Shown piece by piece: positions 42,784-51,865 of a stretch of 64,000 nucleotides of DNA. The number at the start of each line of letters is the position of its first letter. Within the stretch, counting starts at the first letter, position 1. Origin of the DNA: Lapidilactobacillus dextrinicus DSM 20335. Its GTDB lineage: Bacteria > Bacillota > Bacilli > Lactobacillales > Lactobacillaceae. A program made the position numbers and the translations under genes. The notes beneath the pieces were generated by a model. It saw nothing but the letters and a program-made list of their open reading frames with translations. It did not search any database and was not told where the DNA came from. The stretch spans positions 248,001-312,000 of the forward strand of contig NZ_AYYK01000004.1 of NCBI RefSeq assembly GCF_001436095.1. The letters are read 5' to 3'.

Positions 42784-43467
42784 TTAAATTGAACTGGTTA
42801 GAATTGTTTTGTTAATAATCTTTAAATGCTCATCATATTCATAGACAATCGGTTCGCCGTTATCGACTTCAACGCCATCAATTTGATCGTCAGCAATGGC
42901 CTCTAGGTACTTCAATAAAGCTCGCAAAGTACTACCATGGGCCACAATTAATTGGTCATGCCCATTTAAAAGTTCAGGGGCAATCTGATCTTGAAAATAT
43001 GGCATAACCCGTTTGCTAGCCATTGCTAAACTTTCAGCCAACGGCACACTGCGTGGATCTAAATGAGCATAGCGCCGATCATGGTCAGGCTGAGGCAACG
43101 CTGGCGGCACTGCCGTATAACTACGCCGCCATAAAGCCACTTGATGTTTACCATATTCTTGTCGTGAATCATCTTTATTATGACCACGTAAGGCACCATA
43201 ATGGCGCTCATTTAAACGCCAAGTTTTATAGATTGGTAAATAGAGCCAATTTAAATCGTCACAAATAATATTTGCCGTTTTAATCGCTCTGATTAAAACA
43301 GAAGTATGAACGGCTGTTGGTTGAAAGTCAATCTTTGCCAACAGCTGGGCAGCTTCATGAGCTTGATTAACACCTCGTTTTGTTAAATCTACATCATTCC
43401 AACCAGTGTATTCATTATCAGCATTGGCTGTACTTTCACCATGGCGCACTAAAACTAATTTAACCAC
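42784..43467 (-). CDS. gpmA: 2,3-bisphosphoglycerate-dependent phosphoglycerate mutase
   Basis: A 227-aa histidine phosphatase-fold mutase converting 3-phosphoglycerate to 2-phosphoglycerate. Phospho-His is H9 (VRHGESTAN); [11 protein letters not shown] and the second His ([14 protein letters not shown]) are present. The last motif reads HGST rather than the usual HGNS and the N-terminal loop is somewhat diverged, so it may be a secondary paralogue. GTG start behind GAGGG. Only 12 bases after pepF. Confidence 0.88.
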   Translation of the reverse strand: MVKLVLVRHGESTANADNEYTGWNDVDLTKRGVNQAHEAAQLLAKIDFQPTAVHTSVLIRAIKTANIICDDLNWLYLPIYKTWRLNERHYGALRGHNKDDSRQEYGKHQVALWRRSYTAVPPALPQPDHDRRYAHLDPRSVPLAESLAMASKRVMPYFQDQIAPELLNGHDQLIVAHGSTLRALLKYLEAIADDQIDGVEVDNGEPIVYEYDEHLKIINKTILTSSI

Positions 43468-43479
43468 AATAAACCCTCT

Positions 43480-45183
43480 TTAACCTAACTGTTCTTCACT
43501 GATACTGGCAAGCTGCTGATTAATTTTTGCAACCACGGTCTCAATTGTCCCAGGCGCAAAAGGACTTTGTAAGTGACCGAGCTCAATCAGCTGCGTGAAA
43601 GTTTGTTTGCCACCCGCTTCTGCCATTGTCAGATAATCTGACCAAGCATTCTGATCATGATCCAGATTAAATCGTTGCCAGAATTCAAAAGCAACCACCT
43701 GAGCCAACGTATAATCAATATAATAGAAAGGCACTTCAAAAATATGGCTTTGCCGGTACCAATATAAACCACGATCTAATTCAGGAATCTCGGTATAATC
43801 TCGATCAGGTAAATACATTTTTTCTAAACGTCGCCAAGTTGCTTTGCGCTCTTCAGGTGTCATCTCCGGATGTTGATAAACTTCTGTTTGGAAATGATCA
43901 ACTAAAGCACCATATGGCAAGAAAGTTAATGCACTTGCTAAATGGTCATATTTATATTTGGTTGTTTGCTGACCAAAGAATTTATCTAGCCATGGATACG
44001 CAATAAACTCCATGCTCATGGAGAAGATTTCTGCACCTTCATTAGTTGGGAAAATACACTTCCAAGCATTCGTGTCCCGAGCTTGATATGCTTGAAAAGC
44101 ATGACCTGCTTCATGAGTTAAAACATCCACATCGCCAGAAGTACCGTTAAAATTAGCAAAAATAAATGGTGTTTCAAATTCTGGAATAAACTCACAGTAA
44201 CCGCCACTTTGCTTACCATGCTGACTGATTAAATCTAAGTTATGCCGATCGATCATCATCTGGAAGAAGTCGCCAGTTTGAGGCGACAATTCATGATAAA
44301 ACTCGTTGGCTTGAGCAACTAAGGCTTCCGCATTACCTGAAGGAACAGCATTACCACTTGGAAATGCAAAATTCTCATCAAAGAAAGCCAGCTGCCTTAA
44401 ACCTAATCGTTTAGCTTGCCGTTGATGAAGTTGCGTTACAACTGGGACTACTTGTTCACGAATTTGTTTGCGGTAAGCTGCAATTTCTGCTTCACCATAA
44501 TCAAATCGGTTCATCAAATCTAAACTCATTGCAGCATAATCGCGGTAGTTTAAATTATGAGCCATTTCCGTCCGGACCTTAACCATTTGATCGTAAATCT
44601 CATCAAATTCAGCCTCATGTTCAACATACCAAGCCGTTGTTGCTTGAGCAGCAGCCTGACGTTTAGTGCGATCGCGATCACTACTAAACTTATTCATTTG
44701 CGGCAAAGTGTAAGTTTCACCCGCAAAATCAATTTCTGCAGTAGCAATCAATTTCGCATAACGACTTGTTAACTTGTTTTCAGCTTGTTGTAAGGGAATA
44801 TTCTGCGCTGAAAAAGTCTTAACTTGATTAGCTGCAATCTTAAACAAAGTTTCCGGGAAAATTTGTTTAAGCTCTGCTTGGAACGGTGATGCAACTAGTA
44901 CCCGGTAATAGTCAGCAACTAATTCATCATATTTAGGACCATAATCATTCCAGTAATCATTTTCACCACTATAAAAAGCATCTAGTGTATTAACACTAAA
45001 GCGAATAGTGGCCAGCATTTGCTGAGATGCTACCCGCTCATTTAACTCAGCTAATAGTAAAGCCGCTTGAGTTGCAGTTAGTGGATCATCAGCCCTTTGA
45101 AAAGCAGTTAATAACTGATGGTACTGATGTTTCACTCGTTCAAAATTAGGACGTTGATAAGGTAGTTGGGAAAACTCGGTCAT
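43480..45183 (-). CDS. M3 family oligoendopeptidase (PepF-like)
   Basis: A zinc metallopeptidase of about 567 aa hydrolysing oligopeptides. The zinc motif is in LTHEAGHAFQ (HExxH), with the downstream EFIAYPWLD region giving the third ligand. It belongs to the M3 group related to PepF (YDQTLAQVVAF-like YIDYTLAQVVAFEFW at the C-terminus). ATG at 45183 with GGAG seven bases upstream; an in-frame extension of 31 residues upstream crosses a probable -10 (TATAAT at about 45232-45237) and is rejected. Confidence 0.9.
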   Translation of the reverse strand: MTEFSQLPYQRPNFERVKHQYHQLLTAFQRADDPLTATQAALLLAELNERVASQQMLATIRFSVNTLDAFYSGENDYWNDYGPKYDELVADYYRVLVASPFQAELKQIFPETLFKIAANQVKTFSAQNIPLQQAENKLTSRYAKLIATAEIDFAGETYTLPQMNKFSSDRDRTKRQAAAQATTAWYVEHEAEFDEIYDQMVKVRTEMAHNLNYRDYAAMSLDLMNRFDYGEAEIAAYRKQIREQVVPVVTQLHQRQAKRLGLRQLAFFDENFAFPSGNAVPSGNAEALVAQANEFYHELSPQTGDFFQMMIDRHNLDLISQHGKQSGGYCEFIPEFETPFIFANFNGTSGDVDVLTHEAGHAFQAYQARDTNAWKCIFPTNEGAEIFSMSMEFIAYPWLDKFFGQQTTKYKYDHLASALTFLPYGALVDHFQTEVYQHPEMTPEERKATWRRLEKMYLPDRDYTEIPELDRGLYWYRQSHIFEVPFYYIDYTLAQVVAFEFWQRFNLDHDQNAWSDYLTMAEAGGKQTFTQLIELGHLQSPFAPGTIETVVAKINQQLASISEEQLG

Positions 45184-45314
45184 CTTATTACTCCGATCGT
45201 AGACAAATTTACTTGATGATATTCTTAAACTATTATAGCTGATTTTAGAAAATGACGCACTCTTTCCTAATAACAATCCAGTTAAATCAAAAAGCCGCCA
45301 AATCGGCGCTCGAG

Positions 45315-45353
45315 TAAAAACGTTTGCATTTTATTTTTAACAAATCCTATACT
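45315..45353 (+). promoter_or_regulatory. pyruvate oxidase promoter with overlapping cre
   Basis: TTGCAT (45324-45329), 18-bp spacer, TATACT (45348-45353). A cre-like sequence, TAAAAACGTTTGCA (45315-45328), two mismatches from TGWNANCGNTNWCA, covers the -35. CcpA repression of pox is known in Lactobacillus plantarum; here it is inferred. Confidence 0.55.
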
Positions 45354-45387
45354 GAAGAAGATTTAAAAAGATATTGGAGGGATTATC

Positions 45388-47124
45388 ATGGTTGAAACAA
45401 TTAAGTCTGGCATTGCCATGGTCAAAGTTCTTGAGGATTGGGGTGTCGATCATATTTACGGCATTCCTGGTGGTTCATTTAATTCAACAATGGATGCTTT
45501 ATTTGCACAACGTGACAAAATTAAGTTTATCCAAGTTCGTCATGAAGAAGTTGGGGCAATTGCTGCCTCTGCAGATGCAAAAGTAACTGGCAAAATTGGC
45601 GTTACCTTTGGTTCCGCTGGCCCTGGTGCAACCCACCTATTCAACGGCCTTTATGATGCCAAAATGGATCACGTTCCTGTCTTAGCACTTGTTGGACAAG
45701 TTGCCACTAACACCATGAACACGGATTACTTCCAAGAAATGAACGAGAATCCCATGTTTGCTGATGTCTCTGTTTACAATCGGACCGTTATGACCGCTGA
45801 ACAATTGCCAAAGGTGATTGATCAAGCTATTCGTCGTGCTTATCAAGCAAAAGGTGTTGCCGTTGTGACAATTCCCGTTGATCTAGGTTGGCAAGATATT
45901 CCAGACACTTTTGAATCAACAGCCGCCGATTATCGCATTAGTTATCCGCAACCTGCAGACCATGATGTTGATGAAACCTTACGGCTGATCAAAGCAGCTA
46001 AACACCCCATTCTTTATATTGGATTAGGTGCTACTGGCGCTTCAGAAGAAGTTCAGAAGTTTGCCGAAATGTATAAATTACCAATTGCTTCTTCTGCTTT
46101 AGCTAAAGGCATTGTGCCAGATAGTAATCCTGCTTATTTAGCTTCTGCTGGTCGGGTTGCAACTAAACCAGCCGTTGAAGCTTTAGGAGACGCTGACTTA
46201 ATCTTATTTATGGGCAGTGATTATCCATTCGGCGATTACTTCTTTAAGCCAGATGCCACTTTTATCCAGGTTGATATTAATTCAGCTGAGTTTGGCAAAC
46301 GTCACCATGTCGATTTACCAATTCTAGCCGATGTTAAAGCCACTCTTGAAAAGTTAATCGAGCGTGGTGAAGAACAACCCATGACCAAATGGTATCAGGC
46401 TAACTTAGCTAATAATAAAAACTGGCATGATTGGATCAATAAGATGGCTCAATCAACTAAAACACCACTACGCGTTGAGCCTGTTTATAAAGAAATCAAT
46501 CGGATTGCAAAAAAAGACGCCGCTTTTATGATTGACGTTGGTAACGTGACGATTGATAGTCTACGCTTGCTTGATATGAATCCTAAACAAATTTTCAAGA
46601 CATCAGGCTGGTTTGCTACCATGGGCTTCGGACTACCTGCTGGCTTAGCTGCTCAGTTAAGTTATCCTAACCGTCAAGTCTTTACAATTAGTGGTGATGG
46701 CGGCATGGCAATGGTAGCTCAAGATCTGATTACCATGGCTAAATATCATCTACCAATTATTAACGTTGTCTTGAGCAATGATTCCTTTGGTTTTATCAAA
46801 GCCGAACAAGATGATACTCACCAAAGTCACTACGGCGTTGACATCGCCCCAGTTGACTTTGCAAAAGTAGCTGAAGGTTTTGGCGTCAAAGGATTCAAAG
46901 TCACTAATCATGACGAATTAGTCGCAGCCTTTGACTACGCTAAAACTGCTACTGAACCAGTCCTAATTGACGTTAAAATTGCCGATGAACGACCACTACC
47001 TGTTGAACAATTAAGAATCGATCCCGAAAAATTCAGTGCCGAAGAAATTTCTAAGTTCAATCAAATTTATGATTCTAGCGATCTCATTCCTTTCAGTCAA
47101 ATTTTGAAACAATACCAAGCTTAG
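45388..47124 (+). CDS. pox: pyruvate oxidase
   Basis: A 578-aa thiamine-diphosphate and FAD enzyme: pyruvate + phosphate + O2 to acetyl phosphate + CO2 + H2O2. The ThDP motif begins GDGGMAMVAQDL and runs to VVLSNDSFG. The catalytic Glu region is VRHEEVGAIAASADAK. The sequence resembles the L. plantarum enzyme closely in the N-terminal 150 residues and lacks acetolactate synthase features. GGAGG before ATG. With sodA about 7 kb away it points to aerobic metabolism producing peroxide. Confidence 0.94.
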   Translation: MVETIKSGIAMVKVLEDWGVDHIYGIPGGSFNSTMDALFAQRDKIKFIQVRHEEVGAIAASADAKVTGKIGVTFGSAGPGATHLFNGLYDAKMDHVPVLALVGQVATNTMNTDYFQEMNENPMFADVSVYNRTVMTAEQLPKVIDQAIRRAYQAKGVAVVTIPVDLGWQDIPDTFESTAADYRISYPQPADHDVDETLRLIKAAKHPILYIGLGATGASEEVQKFAEMYKLPIASSALAKGIVPDSNPAYLASAGRVATKPAVEALGDADLILFMGSDYPFGDYFFKPDATFIQVDINSAEFGKRHHVDLPILADVKATLEKLIERGEEQPMTKWYQANLANNKNWHDWINKMAQSTKTPLRVEPVYKEINRIAKKDAAFMIDVGNVTIDSLRLLDMNPKQIFKTSGWFATMGFGLPAGLAAQLSYPNRQVFTISGDGGMAMVAQDLITMAKYHLPIINVVLSNDSFGFIKAEQDDTHQSHYGVDIAPVDFAKVAEGFGVKGFKVTNHDELVAAFDYAKTATEPVLIDVKIADERPLPVEQLRIDPEKFSAEEISKFNQIYDSSDLIPFSQILKQYQA

Positions 47125-47134
47125 TCAAGCTATC

Positions 47135-47174
47135 AAAAAAACGATTAGACAAATGATTTGTCTAATCGTTTTTT
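47135..47174. terminator. terminator between pox and DUF2187 gene
   Basis: A nearly perfect 18-bp stem (AAAAAACGATTAGACAAA and its complement) with T tracts on both strands. Confidence 0.9.
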
Positions 47175-47179
47175 CTTGT

Positions 47180-47416
47180 TTATTTTGCTGCACGAATATG
47201 TTTGAAGCCAACAACTGTTTTGTTCTGCAAGTCAGCAACAACTTCTTCATATTTATCTTCATATGAGTCAATTGAGACTAATGCAGAATTTTCATATACT
47301 TTTGTAACCGTTCCCTTAAAGCTTAATGGCACTTCTGCACTTTTACGGACAGCGATTTTCTCCCCAACAGTAAATACCGGTTTTTCTTCTTCTGGTGTTT
47401 GTGGTTCTTGTGCCAT
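47180..47416 (-). CDS. DUF2187 family protein
   Basis: A 78-aa protein with an acidic/Pro-rich N-terminus followed by a small SH3-like beta barrel of the DUF2187 type (VGEKIAVRKSAEVPLSFKGTV, NSALVSID). The function of the family is not known. Monocistronic between two convergent or tandem units. Confidence 0.85.
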   Translation of the reverse strand: MAQEPQTPEEEKPVFTVGEKIAVRKSAEVPLSFKGTVTKVYENSALVSIDSYEDKYEEVVADLQNKTVVGFKHIRAAK

Positions 47417-47514
47417 TTAATCAACTTCCCTTATCAAAATTTCTTTCTAAGTTATACCATGTTTTCTAGGAAAACTCAATGAACAGCCTTTCTTAAATGC
47501 AGCTAATCATTAGT

Positions 47515-49233
47515 TTAATCTTCAAATTGACTATGATAAAGCCGCGCGTAATAACCATTTTTAGCAAGTAACTGCCGATGGTTCCCTTGTTCAATGACAT
47601 TACCATGATCCATGACTAAAATTAAATCTGCTTGACGAATAGTCGACAGACGATGGGCAATCACGAAACTAGTACGCCCATGCGTCAAACGGTTAAAGGC
47701 TTGTTGAATCTTAGCTTCAGTATAAGTATCAACATTACTAGTGGCTTCATCTAGAATTAACATCGGTGGGTTAGCCAACATGACCCGTGCGATCGTTAAC
47801 AGTTGCTGCTGACCAATTGATAAATTATTGTTCTCTGCATTTAACAAGGTGTCATAACCCTTTGGCAATTTATCAATAAATTCAGCAGCACCACTTTCTT
47901 GAGCGGCCTCTTTAATCTCCGCTAAGCTAGCATCAGGCCGACCAAAAGCGATATTATCGCGAATGGTCCCACTAAAGAGCCAAGTCTCTTGAAGGACAAG
48001 TCCGTATTGTCGACGTAAATTTTCTCGAGTCAGTTGCCGAATATCAATGCCATCTAACTTAATTGCGCCACCGGTAACGTCGTAGAACCGCATTAATAAA
48101 TTAATTAAAGTTGTCTTACCTGCACCTGTTTCACCAACAATTGCAATCTGTTGGCCAGCTTTAATGTGCAAGTTTAGATTCTCAATTAAATGTTGACTAG
48201 GTTCATAGCCGAATTTAACTTGTTCAAAATCAATGTTACCTGTCACCTGTTCAATAACTCGAGGTGTTGTTGGATCAGCAACTTCTTCTGGTAAATCAAT
48301 AATATGAAAAATACGTTTAGCAGATGCAAAAGCTGACTGGAACTGACTGGTTAAATTCGTCAAATCACTGAATGGCTTACCAAAAATCGTTGCAAATATT
48401 AAAAAGCTGGAAATTTCACCAACTGTAATTTGCCCGGTAATGGCCCGTAATCCACCAGTCAACCCAATTAAAGCATACATCACGTTATTAATAAACCGAG
48501 CCGTGGGGTTGGCAAACGATGCGATAAACTGGGACAAAAAACCAGTTTGATAAAGTTGTTGATTACGGTTTTCAAACTCAGTTTGTGCTTGCTCTTCATG
48601 ACTAAATGCTTGGATCGTTTTTAAGCCGGCAATTGACTCTTCTGCAAAACCATTCAAGCTACCTAAATCATCAGCTTGCAGTTTAAAATAATGATGTGAT
48701 TTTTGAGTTAGAACTTTGGCCGTCAGATAAGACAACGGTGCTGTAATTAAAACCATTAACGCCATTAACCAATCCAAATTAAACATGACAATAATTGAAC
48801 CGATAATTGTGAAAACAGCTTGAATCGAAATCAATAGTCCTTGCAGGGCGCCATCAGAAATCGTTTCAATATCATTAACGAAACGGCTGGTAACATCGCC
48901 ATGCGGATGTGTATCAAAGAAACGCAATGGTAAATAATTAAGCTTAGCAAACAAATCATGGCGCAGTCGATTAACACCTTTATAAGCAATCTCATTGGTT
49001 GACCAAGTTGCTAACCAGAGTGAGAGGTTACCCCCTAAATAAACAAAGATTAATAACACAATATCCCGCGTTAGCTGTGGGAAATCAACTTGATTACGGC
49101 CAATCAACTGATCAATGGTTTGCCCTACTAAGACTGGTGCCCATAAATTACTAATTACCGAAATAATAATTAATAACGTGGCGCCAATTAATTGTGTTTT
49201 TTGTTCGAAATATTGAAATAGTCGTTTAAACAT
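47515..49233 (-). CDS. ABC exporter half-transporter, catalytic-type subunit
   Basis: An exporter half-molecule of about 572 aa: six membrane segments, then an ATPase. Walker A is GETGAGKTT and Walker B is intact (LILDEATS), but the signature is LSIGQQQ instead of LSGGQ. With the upstream gene this is the pattern of heterodimeric type IV exporters (LmrCD/BmrCD/TM287-288 class), often drug or lipid exporters. The ATG at 49233 lies just after the upstream stop behind AGGTGAG; an ATG at 49257 would overlap that gene by 17 bases. Confidence 0.92.
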   Translation of the reverse strand: MFKRLFQYFEQKTQLIGATLLIIISVISNLWAPVLVGQTIDQLIGRNQVDFPQLTRDIVLLIFVYLGGNLSLWLATWSTNEIAYKGVNRLRHDLFAKLNYLPLRFFDTHPHGDVTSRFVNDIETISDGALQGLLISIQAVFTIIGSIIVMFNLDWLMALMVLITAPLSYLTAKVLTQKSHHYFKLQADDLGSLNGFAEESIAGLKTIQAFSHEEQAQTEFENRNQQLYQTGFLSQFIASFANPTARFINNVMYALIGLTGGLRAITGQITVGEISSFLIFATIFGKPFSDLTNLTSQFQSAFASAKRIFHIIDLPEEVADPTTPRVIEQVTGNIDFEQVKFGYEPSQHLIENLNLHIKAGQQIAIVGETGAGKTTLINLLMRFYDVTGGAIKLDGIDIRQLTRENLRRQYGLVLQETWLFSGTIRDNIAFGRPDASLAEIKEAAQESGAAEFIDKLPKGYDTLLNAENNNLSIGQQQLLTIARVMLANPPMLILDEATSNVDTYTEAKIQQAFNRLTHGRTSFVIAHRLSTIRQADLILVMDHGNVIEQGNHRQLLAKNGYYARLYHSQFED

Positions 49234-49240
49234 TGCCAAT

Positions 49241-50989
49241 CTACTCACCTGCCTCATCTTGATCTAACTGACTAGCAACCAGCTCTTGATAATAATGATT
49301 ATCTTTCAATAAAGCCTCATGCTTGTCAAAGCCAACAACGCGACCGTTTTTAAGAACTAGAACACGATCAGCGTGCATGACCGTCCCCACGCGCTGTGAA
49401 ATAATTAAAGTTCCCCGTAACCATGCTTGTTGCTTTAACGCTTCCCGAAAATGGGCTTCGGTCAAATAATCAAGCGCACTGGTGGCATCATCTAATAATA
49501 AAATAGGTGCTTGTTTAACCAGTGCTCGAGCAATTGCAATACGTTGCCGTTGTCCACCAGAAAAGTTACGACCATCACGCTCAACTGGTGCATTAAGACC
49601 TAAAGCTTGTTGATCAACAAATGCTGTTGCTTGAGCAGTTGCTAAGGCATCAGTTAAATTTTGATCAGTGGCCTCAGGATTGCCGAAACGTAAATTACTA
49701 GCAATCGTTCCAGAAAAAAGATCAACATGTTGCGGCACAATACTGATTAAACGACGTAATTGTGGCAGTGATAATGCTGCAATTGATTGGCCAAACAGTT
49801 TAATTTCACCTGTTGAAAGTTGTTTCAACCGTGGTAAAAGATTGATTAAAGTTGACTTACCTGAACCAGTACCGCCAATAATACCGATTGTTTCCTGATC
49901 GTTAACAACAAAATTAATATCCTTTAAAATTGCATCACTTTGATCAGCATGATCAGAATCAGCATAAAAGGAAACACCCTGATATTGCAAAATTGGGTCC
50001 TGATTTTCTTCCAATTGTTGGGTTGTCGTTGTTGCGGAAACAATTGCCGGCTCAGTTTCCATAATTTCGTTAACACGAGCAGCAGAAGCCATCGCCTTAG
50101 TTAATAAAATAACTAAATTAGATAACATTAATACTGCAGCTAAGATCATATTAACGTAATTAATAAATGCTAAAACCGTACCTTGATCTAAAGTCCCTAA
50201 ATTAATCCGACTACCACTAGCCCACAAAATCGCAATCGTCATTAAATTAACCACTGTTGCCGTCATTGGATTATAAATAGCTGACAGCCGACCAATTCTC
50301 AAACCAGTCTCTGTTTGCTGCGTATTGGCATCATTAAACTTAGCTGTTTCTGTATCAGTTTTGGCAAAAGCACGAATTACCCGAACACCAGAAAGATTCT
50401 CTTTAACAACAGCAGATAAGTGGTCTAATTGACTCTGATAACGGCGGTAAAGTGGCGACATCCTTGTCGTCAACCAGTAAACAACTAATCCTAAAATAGG
50501 CGTTGCTATCAATAAAATAAGTGCCAAATGACGATCCATAATAAAGGCCATTAATAAAGAGCCAATAATCATAAATGGTGCCCGCGAAACTTGTCGAATT
50601 GACATTGCTACCCATAATTGCATTTGATTAACATCATTTGTCAAACGCGTCGTCAAGGTTGCTGCGCCAAACTCGTCTTGCTGTTGATAAGACAACTTGG
50701 TGATATGAGCAAATAAACTTCGACGTAAGTCAGTACCGTATCCTTGTGCAGAACGGGCCGCAAAATATTGGCATACTGACGCGGATAGTAGTCCAAAAAT
50801 AGCCATTCCAATCATTAATAAACCATGTTGCACGACGAAATGTGTGTTGCGAGTTTTAACCCCCTGATCAACAATAATGGCCATTAAGCTAGGTAATAAC
50901 AACTCACAAACAACTTCGATAAACTTAAAGAGTGCGCCTAATGTTGCTTGGCGTCGATAAGGAATTAAAAACCGGCGTAACTTCCACAT
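49241..50989 (-). CDS. ABC exporter half-transporter, degenerate-site subunit
   Basis: A 582-aa half-transporter with six membrane segments. Walker A GGTGSGKST is at 372-380 and a canonical signature FSGGQ at 476-480, but Walker B ends D500-D501 (LLLDDATSALD), with Asp replacing the catalytic Glu. It would supply the good signature to the partner's intact Walker B and form the non-hydrolysing site itself. First gene of the pair; substrate unknown. Confidence 0.92.
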   Translation of the reverse strand: MWKLRRFLIPYRRQATLGALFKFIEVVCELLLPSLMAIIVDQGVKTRNTHFVVQHGLLMIGMAIFGLLSASVCQYFAARSAQGYGTDLRRSLFAHITKLSYQQQDEFGAATLTTRLTNDVNQMQLWVAMSIRQVSRAPFMIIGSLLMAFIMDRHLALILLIATPILGLVVYWLTTRMSPLYRRYQSQLDHLSAVVKENLSGVRVIRAFAKTDTETAKFNDANTQQTETGLRIGRLSAIYNPMTATVVNLMTIAILWASGSRINLGTLDQGTVLAFINYVNMILAAVLMLSNLVILLTKAMASAARVNEIMETEPAIVSATTTTQQLEENQDPILQYQGVSFYADSDHADQSDAILKDINFVVNDQETIGIIGGTGSGKSTLINLLPRLKQLSTGEIKLFGQSIAALSLPQLRRLISIVPQHVDLFSGTIASNLRFGNPEATDQNLTDALATAQATAFVDQQALGLNAPVERDGRNFSGGQRQRIAIARALVKQAPILLLDDATSALDYLTEAHFREALKQQAWLRGTLIISQRVGTVMHADRVLVLKNGRVVGFDKHEALLKDNHYYQELVASQLDQDEAGE

Positions 50990-51104
50990 AATATCCTCCC
51001 TAATTTCTTCTAAGTAATAGTTTACCGCATTTTCAGAAAATTCCTAAATCATTCCGATCCTAATCTGATAAATTAAGTAAAAATAAAAACTATGACATAT
51101 AAAA

Positions 51105-51128
51105 AAGGAAACGTTTGACCATTTCCTT
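51105..51128 (-). terminator. VOC gene terminator
   Basis: AAGGAAA/TTTCCTT stem (51105-51111 with 51122-51128) followed by six T on the minus strand. Confidence 0.6.
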
Positions 51129-51208
51129 GTCGATATTTTTTAATTGCTTTATTTCATCCATTAACTGTTAAAAATTGTTCAAGTATTGAAACTTACCTAT
51201 ATTAACTA

Positions 51209-51637
51209 TTAACTAATTTCCGGTGCTTGTGACGGTGTCGCCATCCAAGTAGGCTCTAAAATGTTCCCATCTAGATCCACAACCTCATAACCAAGCATCA
51301 CGTCATCAGGAATCTCGGCATTTGGTTTTGATAGATAATATGAACCACCATTATCTTGAGCGGCTTGTCCAAACTGACGAACAGCTTCTGCACTTGGTAA
51401 ACTAAAAGCCACCAGCGCTCCACTCATTTTATGTGGATCAATGATTTGACAATCACCAATGAATCCTTGATAAAACTCAGGCGTTAATAGCATCACCCAA
51501 AAGTTATCGTCCCAAATCATGCCACCGGCGTGTTCATCTGAGAATTCTTTATTCTGCGTAAAGCCTAACTTTTCATAGAATGCCGTCGCCTTTTTTAAAT
51601 CTTGAACCGGAAAATTAGCAAAAACCATGGTCGACAT
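51209..51637 (-). CDS. VOC family protein (glyoxalase/bleomycin resistance fold)
   Basis: About 142 aa with two beta-alpha-beta-beta-beta modules: FANFPVQDLKKATAFYEKLGF at the N-terminus and YEVVDLDGNILEPTWM at the C-terminus. The DGNxxE end keeps a metal-type Glu, but the first-module His is not evident, so enzymatic activity is uncertain. The substrate is unknown. ATG at 51637 behind AAGGGGGTG. Confidence 0.88.
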   Translation of the reverse strand: MSTMVFANFPVQDLKKATAFYEKLGFTQNKEFSDEHAGGMIWDDNFWVMLLTPEFYQGFIGDCQIIDPHKMSGALVAFSLPSAEAVRQFGQAAQDNGGSYYLSKPNAEIPDDVMLGYEVVDLDGNILEPTWMATPSQAPEIS

Positions 51638-51757
51638 TATTGTCACCCCCTTTTACACCCGTATAGTCTCACGAAAACGTTTTATTTGTCAAAGTACGCG
51701 ACTGTAACTCAATAGCATTTCAATCAAGCGATTATTTTGCCTCATTTATCTTTTTGT

Positions 51758-51763
51758 TATAAT
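51758..51763 (+). promoter_or_regulatory. -10 of the membrane nuclease gene
   Basis: TATAAT preceded by TGT (extended -10), about 100 bases before the GTG start, with no good -35. The long leader shows no obvious motif. Confidence 0.45.
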
Positions 51764-51865
51764 AGACAAGTTATCAATCATGTTTTGGTACAAACTTATT
51801 AAGCTGCGTTGTTGATCGTCAATCAATCATCGTAGCTTTAAATAATATTATTGGGGAGGAATATT

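Noticed and set aside
45293-45306. GCCG/CGGC hairpin followed by T on the minus strand upstream of pox
   Set aside because: No minus-strand gene ends there; the stem is only 4 bp and it is probably a chance hairpin in the pepF leader region.
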